NCBI RefSeq assembly: GCF_009908165.1
Contig: NZ_JAAAUC010000003.1
Span: 310,001 to 374,000, forward strand
Source: Frigidibacter albus
Lineage (GTDB): Bacteria > Pseudomonadota > Alphaproteobacteria > Rhodobacterales > Rhodobacteraceae
Direction of reading: 5' to 3'
Length of the DNA: 64,000 nucleotides
Shown here in pieces: positions 36,957 through 44,635 of the stretch; the first letter of the stretch is position 1, and every line of letters starts with the position of its first letter. The notes under the pieces were generated by a model that saw only the letters and a list, made by a program, of their open reading frames with translations, was not told the DNA's origin and searched no databases. The position numbers were made by a program, and so were the translations under genes.

Positions 36957-37886
36957 ATGAACGACACTCCGAAGAACGCCCCCAAGAATGCCCCGAACAC
37001 CCAGTATGAGATGCGTGACCCCCGCAGCCTCTATCCCAAGCCGCCCTTTGACACGCCGATGCAGCCCGAACCCGGCCTGACCAGCGAAATGACCCCGCGC
37101 CCCGACCATGGCGAGACCTCGTACAAGGGCCTCGGCCGGATGCAGGGCCGCCGCGCGCTGATCACCGGCGGCGACAGCGGCATCGGCCGCGCCGTGGCCA
37201 TCGCCTATGCCCGCGAGGGGGCGCATGTTGTCATCAACTACCTGCCGGCCGAACAGGCCGATGCCGACAGCCTGCTGAAAGACCTGCGCGCCGAGGGGCT
37301 GAAGATCGACGCGATCCCCGGAGACCTGATGGACGAGGGCTTCTGCAAGACGCTGATCGACGAGGCGGCAGGCGTGATGGGCGGGATCGACGTGCTGGTG
37401 AACAATGCCGGCAAGCAGGTGACGCAGGCCAGCATCCAGGACCTGACGACCGAGCAGTTCGATGCCACCTACAAGACCAATGTCTATGCGATGTTCTGGC
37501 TGTCCAAGGCGGCGCTGCCGCGGATGAAGCCGGGGGCGACGATCATCAACGTGACCTCGATCCAGGGCTACGATCCCTCGCCGAACCTCCTCGACTACGC
37601 CTCGACCAAATTCGCCATCCTCGGCTTCACCAAGGCGCTGGCGGGGCAGGTGGCCAGGGACGGCATCCGCGTCAACGCCGTCGCGCCGGGCCCGTTCTGG
37701 ACGCCGCTGCAACCCTCGCAGGGCCAGCCGGCCGAGAAGCTGGCGAAGTTCGGCGAACAGACGCCGCTCGGCCGCCCTGGCCAACCGGCCGAGATTGCAG
37801 CCAGCTTCGTGTTCCTTGCCACGCAGGAATCCGGCTACATGACCGGCGAGACCATCGGGGTGACCGGCGGCAATCCGATCCACTGA
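36957..37886 (+). CDS. SDR oxidoreductase, YghA/general-stress-protein-39 type
   Basis: A 309-residue classical SDR with the extra N-terminal segment typical of this group (YPKPPFDTPMQPEPGLTSEM, residues about 24-43). The cofactor loop is TGGDSGIGRA (about 70), NNAGK (about 148), Ser in NVTSIQG (about 199) and YASTK (about 215). Relatives (B. subtilis GspB/YdaD, E. coli YghA) are induced by stress or act on glyoxal-type carbonyls. A stress-type promoter-like element lies upstream. Confidence 0.9.
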   Translation: MNDTPKNAPKNAPNTQYEMRDPRSLYPKPPFDTPMQPEPGLTSEMTPRPDHGETSYKGLGRMQGRRALITGGDSGIGRAVAIAYAREGAHVVINYLPAEQADADSLLKDLRAEGLKIDAIPGDLMDEGFCKTLIDEAAGVMGGIDVLVNNAGKQVTQASIQDLTTEQFDATYKTNVYAMFWLSKAALPRMKPGATIINVTSIQGYDPSPNLLDYASTKFAILGFTKALAGQVARDGIRVNAVAPGPFWTPLQPSQGQPAEKLAKFGEQTPLGRPGQPAEIAASFVFLATQESGYMTGETIGVTGGNPIH

Positions 37887-37909
37887 CGCCAAATCATTGA
37901 CGGGGCGGC

Positions 37910-37934
37910 GGAACCTTGCCGGGTGCCGGGCGTT
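37910..37934 (+). promoter_or_regulatory. EcfG-type (general stress) promoter
   Basis: GGAAC (37910-37914), 16-base spacer, CGTT (37931-37934) matches the alphaproteobacterial EcfG consensus. It lies about 78 bases before the glycine-zipper lipoprotein start. Confidence 0.55.
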
Positions 37935-38011
37935 GGTCACCGAATTGTGCAGTCTCGCGGCGTTCCATCCGCGGTATGTGCGATCAATACAAAGTTCCGG
38001 GAGATGAACGA

Positions 38012-38284
38012 ATGACCAAGAAACTCATGATGCTGCTCTGTGCAGGCACGCTGTCCCTGTCGGCTTGCACCGGCTACACCCCCAACCAGAACGCCGCCAT
38101 CGGCGGTCTGACCGGCGCAGCTGCCGGCCTCGCAGCGGCTGACCTTGCAGACGGCAGCGACACCGTGAAGGTTGCCGCGGCCCTCGGCGGCGGCGCAGCG
38201 GGCGCGGCTATCGGCTCCAACGTCGGCGCGCGCAAGTGTACCTACACCGACGGTACCCCGGCGCCCTGTCCGAACCGCTACTGA
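38012..38284 (+). CDS. Glycine-zipper outer-membrane lipoprotein
   Basis: A 90-residue lipoprotein with a lipobox LSAC (Cys19). It contains a glycine-zipper membrane segment (NAAIGGLTGAAAGLAAADLA and GGGAAGAAIGSNVG), as in the SlyB/OsmB-like 2TM glycine-zipper families. A Cys pair near the end (KCTYTDGTPAPCP) may form a disulfide. GGGAG precedes the ATG. The upstream EcfG-like promoter and downstream terminator make it a stand-alone, probably stress-induced unit. Confidence 0.85.
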   Translation: MTKKLMMLLCAGTLSLSACTGYTPNQNAAIGGLTGAAAGLAAADLADGSDTVKVAAALGGGAAGAAIGSNVGARKCTYTDGTPAPCPNRY

Positions 38285-38330
38285 TTAGGGCAAGCGGGGC
38301 AGCTGCCGCCCTCGCATCCTGTCTGCCAAG

Positions 38331-38359
38331 GCCGGCCTCCCCACGGAGGCCGGTTTTTT
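38331..38359 (+). terminator. Terminator of the glycine-zipper gene
   Basis: CCGGCCTCC (38332-38340) pairs with GGAGGCCGG (38345-38353) across a four-base loop, followed by six T. Confidence 0.92.
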
Positions 38360-38404
38360 CATGCGCCCTTGTTCGACTTGTCCTGGCGCCCTCTGCGGGC
38401 GAGG

Positions 38405-38418
38405 TTGTGCCAGCGCAA
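38405..38418 (+). promoter_or_regulatory. Crp/Fnr-type palindrome (copy 1) before DUF1858
   Basis: TTGTGCCAGCGCAA differs at one position from the perfect palindrome. Centre is about 70 bases before the DUF1858 start, so a class II site would give a leader of about 28 bases. Confidence 0.6.
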
Positions 38419-38480
38419 CGACGCAGGGGCCGTGCGCGGCGAGGCTGCGGCACGGCCCAGCCGGCCGAGGCGGAGGCACC

Positions 38481-38708
38481 ATGCGCGGCCCGAGGTTAGA
38501 CGATCCAGACCTGCCGCTGCGGTTGCTGTTCGACCGCTGGCCCGAGGTGGCGGCGGTATTCCGGGCGCAGCGGATGCTGTGCTTCGGCTGCCCGATCGCG
38601 CCGTTTCACACGGTGATCGACGCCTGCGCCGAATACGCGCTGGACGAGGCCGCCTTCCGAGCCGCGCTGGCGGCCGCGGTGGCGCAGGGCGGGCGCCTTC
38701 TTGCCTGA
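38481..38708 (+). CDS. DUF1858 domain small protein
   Basis: A 75-residue protein of the DUF1858 type (ScdA_N-like fold): DLPLRLLFDRWPEVAAVF at the start, then CFGCPIAPFHTVIDACAEY with two clustered cysteines (about residues 33-36). DUF1858 domains often accompany hybrid-cluster, nitrite/NO or [Fe-S] repair proteins; the exact role is unknown. Placement in a nitrogen-oxide cluster behind an Fnr-type box suggests a part in NO/nitrite metabolism. Its 3' end overlaps antisense the tail of the frameshifted regulator. Confidence 0.8.
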   Translation: MRGPRLDDPDLPLRLLFDRWPEVAAVFRAQRMLCFGCPIAPFHTVIDACAEYALDEAAFRAALAAAVAQGGRLLA

Positions 38709-39425
38709 ACCATCGGATCGCCGGCGTCCGGGCCGGGTCCTGCCCGGCTCATCACCACAAGGCGGTGCGGGTCCGTGACGACCACGAGGCAGCGGGTGCT
38801 TCTTACCACGCCGCCCCGTTCCCAAAGGCTCAGCACCCGGCTGACGGTGTGCAATGTGGTGCCGGTCATGTCGGCGACGTTCTGGCGGCTGATCGGAAAG
38901 CCGATCTCGATGCCATCCACGACCTTTCGCCCCGACTGGGTGATCATCCGAAGCAGGGCACAGGCGATGCGCTGCTCCACCTGCTTGGTCGACAGCTCGA
39001 CGATGGTTGCTCATCTCATCGGCCCGGGCGCCGAAGGCCCGGAAGATTTCAGCGGCAAACCCGTCATAGGCATTGCAGAACCCCGGCCAGAGGGCATTGG
39101 GCCAGGAGAGGACACGGCAGCCACCGGCGGCAATCGCCGATGCGTGATGCCTGTCCTGCCCAAGCGCGGCCGCGATGCCGAACACCTGACCGGCCTGGAT
39201 GTGCAGCACGATGATCTGGTCACCTTCGGCCGTCAACCTGACGAGACGGATGTTGCCCGACATCAGCAGATGGAAGCGCCGGGCAGGCTCCCCCTCGTCA
39301 AAGACCGCGGCGCCGCCAGCCAGGTGCCGCGATCCGGACAGGGCAAGGATCTCGCTCAATTGTCGCGGATCGAGGCGGCGGAACGGGGGCATTGCGCCAA
39401 GCTGGTTGATGTCGGGCCTGATCAT
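38606..39425 (-). pseudogene. Crp/Fnr-family regulator disrupted by a frameshift
   Basis: The N-terminal cyclic-nucleotide-type sensor domain reads in one frame from 39425 (FRRLDPRQLSEILALSGSRH...RADEMSN). The dimer helix and HTH read in another (IVELSTKQVEQRIACALLR...DMTGTTLHTVSRVLSLWERGG). Comparison with the intact paralogue at 41.1-41.8 kb puts the break near 39005: two bases lost, or one gained, between SN and IVEL. After the HTH the frame runs on past the usual end, into sequence antisense to the DUF1858 gene. As written it cannot make a DNA-binding protein. Confidence 0.85.
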
Positions 39426-39439
39426 GGACTGTCCAGAGG

Positions 39440-39453
39440 TTGAGCCAGCACAA
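39440..39453. promoter_or_regulatory. Crp/Fnr-type palindrome (copy 2) before nnrS
   Basis: TTGAGCCAGCACAA, with CCTAGG 17 bases downstream on the plus strand. It is too close to the disrupted regulator's start (14 bases) to activate that gene, so nnrS is the likelier target. Confidence 0.6.
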
Positions 39454-39588
39454 CGACGCTGACGCTCATCCTAGGCGACCGTCCGGCCAAGGTGCTGACG
39501 CAGATCAGGGGCCGGGACGTTTCCAGTCCCGCTCATGCCCCGGACAGCGTGCGCCGCCTCCACCGCGACACAGGACAGGTTCAGCACC

Positions 39589-40764
39589 ATGCACACCCCC
39601 ACCCGACCCACCTATGCCGGCCCCGCCTTGTTCAGCTATGGGTTTCGGCCGCTGTTTCTGGCCGCGGGTCTCTTCGCGGCCCTGATCGTGCCACTGTGGA
39701 TGATGGTGTGGTCGGGGCAGGTGGCACTGTCCGGTCCGTTCAGTCCGCTGGACTGGCATATCCATGAGATGCTGTTCGGCTACACCTCTGCCGTGATCGC
39801 GGGATTCCTGTTCACCGCGATCCCGAACTGGACCGGGCGGATGCCGACACGGGGGCAGCCGCTGATCGCGCTGGCGGTGCTGTGGATCGCCGGGCGGCTG
39901 GCGGTGGCCTTCGCGCCCTGGCCGCTGCTGGTGATGGCCGTCGATTGCGCCTTCCTTCTGGCCATCGGCGTCATGGTGGTGACGGAAATCGTGGCGGGGC
40001 GGAACTGGCGCAACCTGATGGTGGTGCTGCCGGTGCTGGCGTATCTGGCCGCCAACATCGCCTTCCATCTGGAGGCGATGGGGCAGGGCAGCGCCGAGAT
40101 CGGCCGCCGCCTGGGCTTTGCGATGGTGACGCTGCTGATCGCGCTGATCGGCGGGCGGATCATCCCCAGTTTCACCCGCAACTGGCTGGCCAAGCGGGGG
40201 CCGGGCCCGATGCCGGTGCCGTTCGGGCGCTTCGATGCGCTGTGCCTTGCGGGCACGCTGGCGGCGCTGCTGACTTGGGTGGCGGCGCCGGACACGGCGT
40301 TGGCCGGGGCGGGTCTGCTCGCGGCCGGCGCTTTGCAGGCGGGGCGGCTGGCACGGTGGCGGGGCATTCGGGTCTGGCGCTCGCCGCTGCTGGCGATGCT
40401 ACATCTGGCCTTTGCCTTCATCCCCGCGGGGCTGGCCGCGCTGGGGCTGGCGGCACTGGGGGTCTGGCCGGCGGTGACGGGGCTGCACCTTCTGGGCATT
40501 GGCGGCATTGGCGGGATGACGCTGGCGGTGATGATCCGCGCCTCGCTGGGCCACACTGCGCGCGAGCTGGTGGCGGGGCGGGCGCTGACGCTGGGGTTTG
40601 CCTGCGTGGCACTGGCGGCGCTGGTCCGGGTCGCGGTGCCCTCGGGCGCGGGGCTGTGGGGGGCGGCAGGGCTGTGGGTGGTGGGGTTTGGCCTGTTCCT
40701 GTGGCGGTTCGCGCCGATCCTGACGCAGCCCAACCCGGCGCGGCGGGTGCCGGGCGGGCGTTAG
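39589..40764 (+). CDS. nnrS: NnrS family heme/copper membrane protein
   Basis: A 391-residue protein with about 12 membrane helices. The family features are clear: N-terminal LFSYGFRPLFLAAGLFA, the histidines of DWHIHEMLFGYTSAVIAGF (about residues 48-66) and IGGRIIPSFTRNWLA (about 183). NnrS proteins protect against nitrosative stress, preventing NO-derived dinitrosyl iron complexes, and are co-regulated with nitrite and NO reductases. Start at MHTPTRP. An Fnr-type box lies 136 bases upstream. Confidence 0.93.
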   Translation: MHTPTRPTYAGPALFSYGFRPLFLAAGLFAALIVPLWMMVWSGQVALSGPFSPLDWHIHEMLFGYTSAVIAGFLFTAIPNWTGRMPTRGQPLIALAVLWIAGRLAVAFAPWPLLVMAVDCAFLLAIGVMVVTEIVAGRNWRNLMVVLPVLAYLAANIAFHLEAMGQGSAEIGRRLGFAMVTLLIALIGGRIIPSFTRNWLAKRGPGPMPVPFGRFDALCLAGTLAALLTWVAAPDTALAGAGLLAAGALQAGRLARWRGIRVWRSPLLAMLHLAFAFIPAGLAALGLAALGVWPAVTGLHLLGIGGIGGMTLAVMIRASLGHTARELVAGRALTLGFACVALAALVRVAVPSGAGLWGAAGLWVVGFGLFLWRFAPILTQPNPARRVPGGR

Positions 40765-40820
40765 GGCGTTGCACCCGCGCACGGCGCCCCTAGAGTGAGG
40801 ACAGGAAAGTGAGGCAGGGC

Positions 40821-41087
40821 ATGGGCGCGATCAGCTTTGAGGACGGCCGGATCGAGGTCGATGCGGCGCTCGTCGCCAAGGCCCTGCAGATGGAGCCCGA
40901 GGCGCTGCGCGCCGCCCTGCGCAGCGGCGCGGTCACCAGCCAATGCGAGACGGGCATGGACGAGGACGCCGGGCGCTTCCGGCTGACCTTCTTTTCCGCC
41001 ACCCGCCGGCTGAGGCTGACCGTGGGGGCCAACGGCGAGGTGCTGCAGACCTCCAGCGCCGATTACCGCCGCAAGCCCGGAGGGTGA
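40821..41087 (+). CDS. DUF6522 family protein
   Basis: An 88-residue cytosolic protein: ISFEDGRIEVDAALVAKALQ at the start, a central CETGMDEDAGRFRLTFF strand pair and a C-terminal basic end. It matches a small family (DUF6522) commonly found next to denitrification regulators or NnrS. Function unknown. It ends exactly where the convergent Crp/Fnr gene stops. Confidence 0.7.
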   Translation: MGAISFEDGRIEVDAALVAKALQMEPEALRAALRSGAVTSQCETGMDEDAGRFRLTFFSATRRLRLTVGANGEVLQTSSADYRRKPGG

Positions 41088-41783
41088 TCAGCCCTCGGCG
41101 CCGCTGAGCAGCACCAGCCGGTGCGGCGCGGTCACGGTGATCTTGCGGCGCTCGGACACCACGATCCCGTCCCGCTCCCACGCGCTCAGCAGCCGGCTGA
41201 CGGTGTGCAGCGTGGTACCGGTCATGTCGGAAATGTTCTGCCGGGTGATCGGGATGCCGATCTCGATCCCGCCCTCGACCTTGCGGCCCATCTGGGTGAC
41301 GAGACGCAGGATGGCATTGGCGATGCGCTGTTCCACCTGTTGCGTCGCCAGTTCCACGATCCGGTTGTTCATCTCGCCGACGCGGGCGCCTACCACCTTG
41401 TAGGTTTCGGTGGCAAAGCCGTCATGCCGCGCGGTGAACTCGGCCCACAGGCGGTTGGGCCAGGCCAGCACCACACACTCATCGGCCGTCATCGCGGTCG
41501 CCGGATAGGCGGTATGGCCAAGCGCCGCGCCGATGCCGAACAGCTGCCCCGGCGCGATATGCAGGGCGATGATCTGGTCCCCGGCCGCCGTGGTGCGGAT
41601 CACCCGGATATGCCCGTCGAGCAGCAGGAAAAACCGCTCCACCGGCATTCCTTCCGCAAAGACCGGCACCCCGGCATCGAAGCGCAGCGCCTGCGCGGCA
41701 TCCAGGATCTCGCGGATCTGCGGGCGGGCCAGCTTGCGGAACGGCGGCAGGCCGGTCAGCAGGCTTTCGTCGAGTTTGTGCAA
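41088..41783 (-). CDS. Crp/Fnr-family regulator (Dnr/NnrR-like), intact
   Basis: A 232-residue regulator. It has a double-stranded beta-helix sensor (about 10-115), dimer helix and C-terminal HTH (ITRQNISDMTGTTLHTVSRL). The N-terminal Fnr cysteines that bind [4Fe-4S] are absent, so it is a Dnr/NnrR-type NO or nitrite sensor rather than an oxygen-labile Fnr. The recognition helix reads HTVSR instead of the Fnr ETVSR/ETISR, which fits the non-standard palindromes nearby. A TTG start at 41781-41783 is chosen because GGAGG lies six bases upstream; ATG 41810 would place the palindrome inside the gene. Confidence 0.9.
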   Translation of the reverse strand: MHKLDESLLTGLPPFRKLARPQIREILDAAQALRFDAGVPVFAEGMPVERFFLLLDGHIRVIRTTAAGDQIIALHIAPGQLFGIGAALGHTAYPATAMTADECVVLAWPNRLWAEFTARHDGFATETYKVVGARVGEMNNRIVELATQQVEQRIANAILRLVTQMGRKVEGGIEIGIPITRQNISDMTGTTLHTVSRLLSAWERDGIVVSERRKITVTAPHRLVLLSGAEG

Positions 41784-41798
41784 ACGCAGCCTCCGAGG

Positions 41799-41812
41799 TT
41801 GTGGCAGCACAA
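41799..41812. promoter_or_regulatory. Crp/Fnr-type palindrome (copy 3), pseudoazurin/regulator
   Basis: TTGTGGCAGCACAA. On the plus strand CCTAGA follows 21 bases later (-10-like TAGAAC at 41835-41840), the class II spacing for the pseudoazurin gene. On the other strand it lies just upstream of the regulator's ribosome site, so binding would also repress the regulator. Confidence 0.7.
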
Positions 41813-41880
41813 CGAGCCGCGCGCGACCTTAGCCTAGAACCGGGGCAACACCAATCTGCCATCCCCGGAAAGGACGCACC

Positions 41881-42327
41881 ATGTTCCCGAACCTGATCCC
41901 CGCCACGCTCGCCGCCAGCCTTGCCGCGCTGCTGTTGGCCCCGGTTGCCCATGCCGCCAATGTCGATGTGCTGATGCTGAACAAGGGCACCGAGGGCGCT
42001 ATGGTGTTCGAGCCGGCCTTCGTGAAGGTCGATGTGGGCGATACCGTCACCTTCATCTCGACCGACAAGGGCCACAATGTCGAGAACATCAAGGACATGC
42101 TGCCCGAGGGGGTGGAGGCGTTCAAGAGCAAGGTCGGGGCGGATTACGTGCTGACCGTGACGGCCGAGGGCCTCTATGGCGTGAAATGCACCCCGCACTA
42201 CACAATGGGCATGGTCGCGCTGATCCAGGCTGGCGCGCCGGTCAACCTGGAAGCGGCCGCCGCCGTGTCCCAGAAGGGCAAGGCCAAGACCCGGTTCGAG
42301 CCGCTGTTCGCGCAGGTTGCCGAGTAA
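41881..42327 (+). CDS. Pseudoazurin (type 1 copper protein)
   Basis: A 148-residue periplasmic blue-copper electron carrier, the usual donor to copper nitrite reductase. The signal peptide is cleaved after VAHA (residue about 25). The four copper ligands are present: His65 (DKGHNVEN), Cys103 and His106 ([11 protein letters not shown]) and Met111, with the C78-H81-M86-like spacing of the family. An Fnr-type box upstream and a terminator downstream make it a single-gene unit tied to the nirK regulon. Confidence 0.94.
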   Translation: MFPNLIPATLAASLAALLLAPVAHAANVDVLMLNKGTEGAMVFEPAFVKVDVGDTVTFISTDKGHNVENIKDMLPEGVEAFKSKVGADYVLTVTAEGLYGVKCTPHYTMGMVALIQAGAPVNLEAAAAVSQKGKAKTRFEPLFAQVAE

Positions 42328-42339
42328 CACCGGCTCAGG

Positions 42340-42364
42340 GCGCCCCCTTGTCAGGGGGCGCTTC
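42340..42364 (+). terminator. Terminator after pseudoazurin
   Basis: GCGCCCCC (42340-42347) pairs with GGGGGCGC (42354-42361) with a six-base loop; only a weak T-rich tail follows. Convergent with the glyoxalase gene, so possibly bidirectional. Confidence 0.65.
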
Positions 42365-42381
42365 CGCTTGCGGTAGGCGCG

Positions 42382-42909
42382 TCAGTCCTGCTGGCAAAAG
42401 CGGATGCGGTTGCCGAACGGGTCATACACCTGCATCTGCAGCCCCCAGGGCAAGGGCTCCAATCCCGGGCGGCCATAGGGATACTGCTTCTCGGCCAGTT
42501 CCTTGTGGAAGGCCCGGATATTGGCGGTCTGCACGAAGATATTGGACCCCGGGCTGGCATCGCCGTGATGTTCCGACAGATGCAGCGACAGGCCCGCGCG
42601 CTCAATGCCGAGATAGAGCGGCAGCTGCGGCTCGAACCGATGCTCGAAGGTGACGGTGAAGCCAAGGAAACCGCAGTAGAACTCCCGCGCCTTGGCCTCG
42701 TCGAAGATCCGCAGGATCGGGCTGGTCCGGGTAAAGCGGGGGCCTTCGGCGCCTTGCCCCAGAGCGGAGACTGCGGTGTTCCAGTCGGCATAGCCAAGCG
42801 ACTTGGACACCAGCTCCAGCGCCTTGGAATGCGTCACCTCGGTGCCCTCGAGCGCAAGGGCGGCGCGCAGTTGGCGCGCCATGGATTTGGCGGTGTCGGG
42901 ATCGGTCAT
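42382..42909 (-). CDS. Glyoxalase-superfamily (VOC) protein, bleomycin-resistance-like
   Basis: A 175-residue protein. A helical N-terminal segment (AKSMARQLRAALALEGTEVTHS, shown in part by ALALEGTEV) is followed by a VOC beta-alpha-beta domain from about residue 55 (SPILRIFDEAKAREFYCGFLG ... DPFGNRIRFCQ). This N-terminal extension defines a glyoxalase-related subgroup of unknown substrate. Start at MTDPDTAKS behind GAGGAT; the earlier in-frame start has no support. Confidence 0.85.
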   Translation of the reverse strand: MTDPDTAKSMARQLRAALALEGTEVTHSKALELVSKSLGYADWNTAVSALGQGAEGPRFTRTSPILRIFDEAKAREFYCGFLGFTVTFEHRFEPQLPLYLGIERAGLSLHLSEHHGDASPGSNIFVQTANIRAFHKELAEKQYPYGRPGLEPLPWGLQMQVYDPFGNRIRFCQQD

Positions 42910-43087
42910 CACATCCTCCTGCCAGCGCACGGGATCGGGGCTCGCATTGCCGACGAAGCACTGGACGGGAAGGGTGCATCGGATCGTCCAAGGTGCTTTC
43001 ACCAGACCCCAAGGGGCGCGAGCGGCTGGCAGCACAGGCCGTGGGTATCTGGGACATGATCCGGGCGACAGTCAAGCCAGCGCGCAG

Positions 43088-43708
43088 CTAGCGTTCGTTT
43101 GCGCCCTTGCCTGCCATGATCTTGGGCCTTGCGCGCGCGATCCGCGCAACCCGCGTGGCGGAGGTCCTGGCCGAGGCGAGGTGGATCACATAGCTGGTCT
43201 GCCGCCCGGGGGTGAGGGCGTGGAAGGCCTCGGCCAGATCGGGGTCGGCGTCCATGGCCAGGGTCAGCTCCTCCGGCAACTCGCGGGCGGTGTCGTCCTT
43301 CGGCGGCTTCACCCCCGCCTCGGCATAGCCCATCGCCTCGGTCAGGTAGGCGGCGATCACGCGCGCCTTGTCGGCCACCTGCTCATTCTCCGTGAAGCGG
43401 ATCATGTCGGCGTGGCGGGTGTTCGGTCCCTGCCGTTCCAGCACCCCCTCCGGGTCCTTCATCAGCGCCGCATTGAAGAAGCTCAGGCGGAAATCCCCCC
43501 GAAAAGCACCAATGATGGCGATGTTGCGCGCCGAATGGGTGTAGCAGGGGTGGCCCCATTTCACCGTCTCGGTCAGTCCGGCGGCAAGGCACAGCGTGCG
43601 CAGCTCCGTCAGACCGCGCTGCCATGCACGGACCGAGCAGTCGGCCGTGGCGAAGCGGTCGCAGCGGCCGCAGCCCTTGGTGAAGAAATCCTCGATCTCG
43701 GTGATCAT
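43088..43708 (-). CDS. YdeI/OmpD-associated family protein
   Basis: A 206-residue protein with a DUF1801/YdeI-like fold: LRTLCLAAGLTETVKWGHPCY and AFRGDFRLSFFNAALMKDP in the first half, then a C-terminal YdeI helix bundle (FHALTPGRQTSYVIHLASAR). Function is not established; E. coli relatives are stress-linked. Two Cys pairs at the N-terminus (CGRCDRFATADC) are unusual. Start at ATG 43708; a GTG at 43732 is possible. Confidence 0.8.
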   Translation of the reverse strand: MITEIEDFFTKGCGRCDRFATADCSVRAWQRGLTELRTLCLAAGLTETVKWGHPCYTHSARNIAIIGAFRGDFRLSFFNAALMKDPEGVLERQGPNTRHADMIRFTENEQVADKARVIAAYLTEAMGYAEAGVKPPKDDTARELPEELTLAMDADPDLAEAFHALTPGRQTSYVIHLASARTSATRVARIARARPKIMAGKGANER

Positions 43709-43768
43709 CGGCCTCGGTCTCGCAGGGGACACCCTCTATCCTACCGCGGGGCGGCCCATCCGCCAACC

Positions 43769-44572
43769 TCAGCCCGCGTCCCGCACCAGCCGGAAGCCAA
43801 GATAGTCCGGCGGCACGCCCGCGGCGCAGCCGCCGACGCGGGCGTCGCGGATGAAGTCGATCACGAAGGCCCGGTGCTTGCCCTGCACCGACCGCACGCC
43901 GCAATAGTCGGCGCGGGTGGCGATGGCGGTGCCGTCCGGCGTCAGGGTGCCGTTCTGGAAGCAGGTCTCGGTCCATTCCCAGACATTGCCGGCGATGTCG
44001 GCGACGCCGCGGTCATTGACCCCGAAATGCCCCTGTGGGTGCAGGGCAAGGTCTGCCTCGCCGCGCAGCTCCACCTCGCGCAGGTAATTGGCGATCCAGC
44101 GGCGCGAGGGGTCGGCGCCGTTGGCATCCTCGGCGAAGCCGTCGTCGAAACCCCGTTCGCCCGCCGCGCGCAGCCATTCGGCATCGGTCGGCAGCCGCCA
44201 GGTCGCGCCGGTCCGGGCCGAGAGCCAGGCAGCATAGGCGGTGGCATCGGCATGGTTGATATTGGTTTGCGGCATCCCGGGCCGGCCGGTGACCGGCAGC
44301 GGCGGGCAGCCACGGTCCGCCACGCAGCGGGCATACTCCGCCTCGCTCACATGGAATTTCATCACCTCCAGTGCCGGGGCCTCCACCCGCTCCATCGGCG
44401 CATCGACCATCCTTGTGCCTTGCCGGAACTCGCCCGCCGGGCGGTAATCCTGCGGGCCGGCGGCGATGTGGACGGTTTCGGGCGCCTCCACCCCGGGCGC
44501 AAGGCGCAAGGCTGTCACCCCGGCAATCACGGCGAGGGCGAGCAGCAGGGCAAGCGCGGCGGGGGTTGTCAT
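43769..44572 (-). CDS. nirV: NirV-like formylglycine-generating-enzyme (SUMF1) family protein
   Basis: A 267-residue protein with an N-terminal membrane anchor/signal (about residues 2-24) and an FGE-sulfatase fold: NINHADATAYAAWLSARTG, WRLPTDAEWLRAA, DIAGNVWEWTETCF and a final LGFRLVRDAG. It sits 63 bases downstream of nirK on the same strand, the classic nirK-nirV arrangement of denitrifiers such as Rhodobacter sphaeroides 2.4.3. The biochemical role of NirV is unresolved; copper-site maturation has been suggested. Confidence 0.9.
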   Translation of the reverse strand: MTTPAALALLLALAVIAGVTALRLAPGVEAPETVHIAAGPQDYRPAGEFRQGTRMVDAPMERVEAPALEVMKFHVSEAEYARCVADRGCPPLPVTGRPGMPQTNINHADATAYAAWLSARTGATWRLPTDAEWLRAAGERGFDDGFAEDANGADPSRRWIANYLREVELRGEADLALHPQGHFGVNDRGVADIAGNVWEWTETCFQNGTLTPDGTAIATRADYCGVRSVQGKHRAFVIDFIRDARVGGCAAGVPPDYLGFRLVRDAG

Positions 44573-44635
44573 GGTGGGCTCCTGAAAACGGCAAGGGCGG
44601 CCCCGGGGTTCCGGTGCCGCCCAATCCACGCGAGG

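Noticed and set aside
43769-44572. Sulfatase-activating enzyme
   Set aside because: The fold is FGE-like, but there is no sulfatase nearby and the position after nirK fits NirV.
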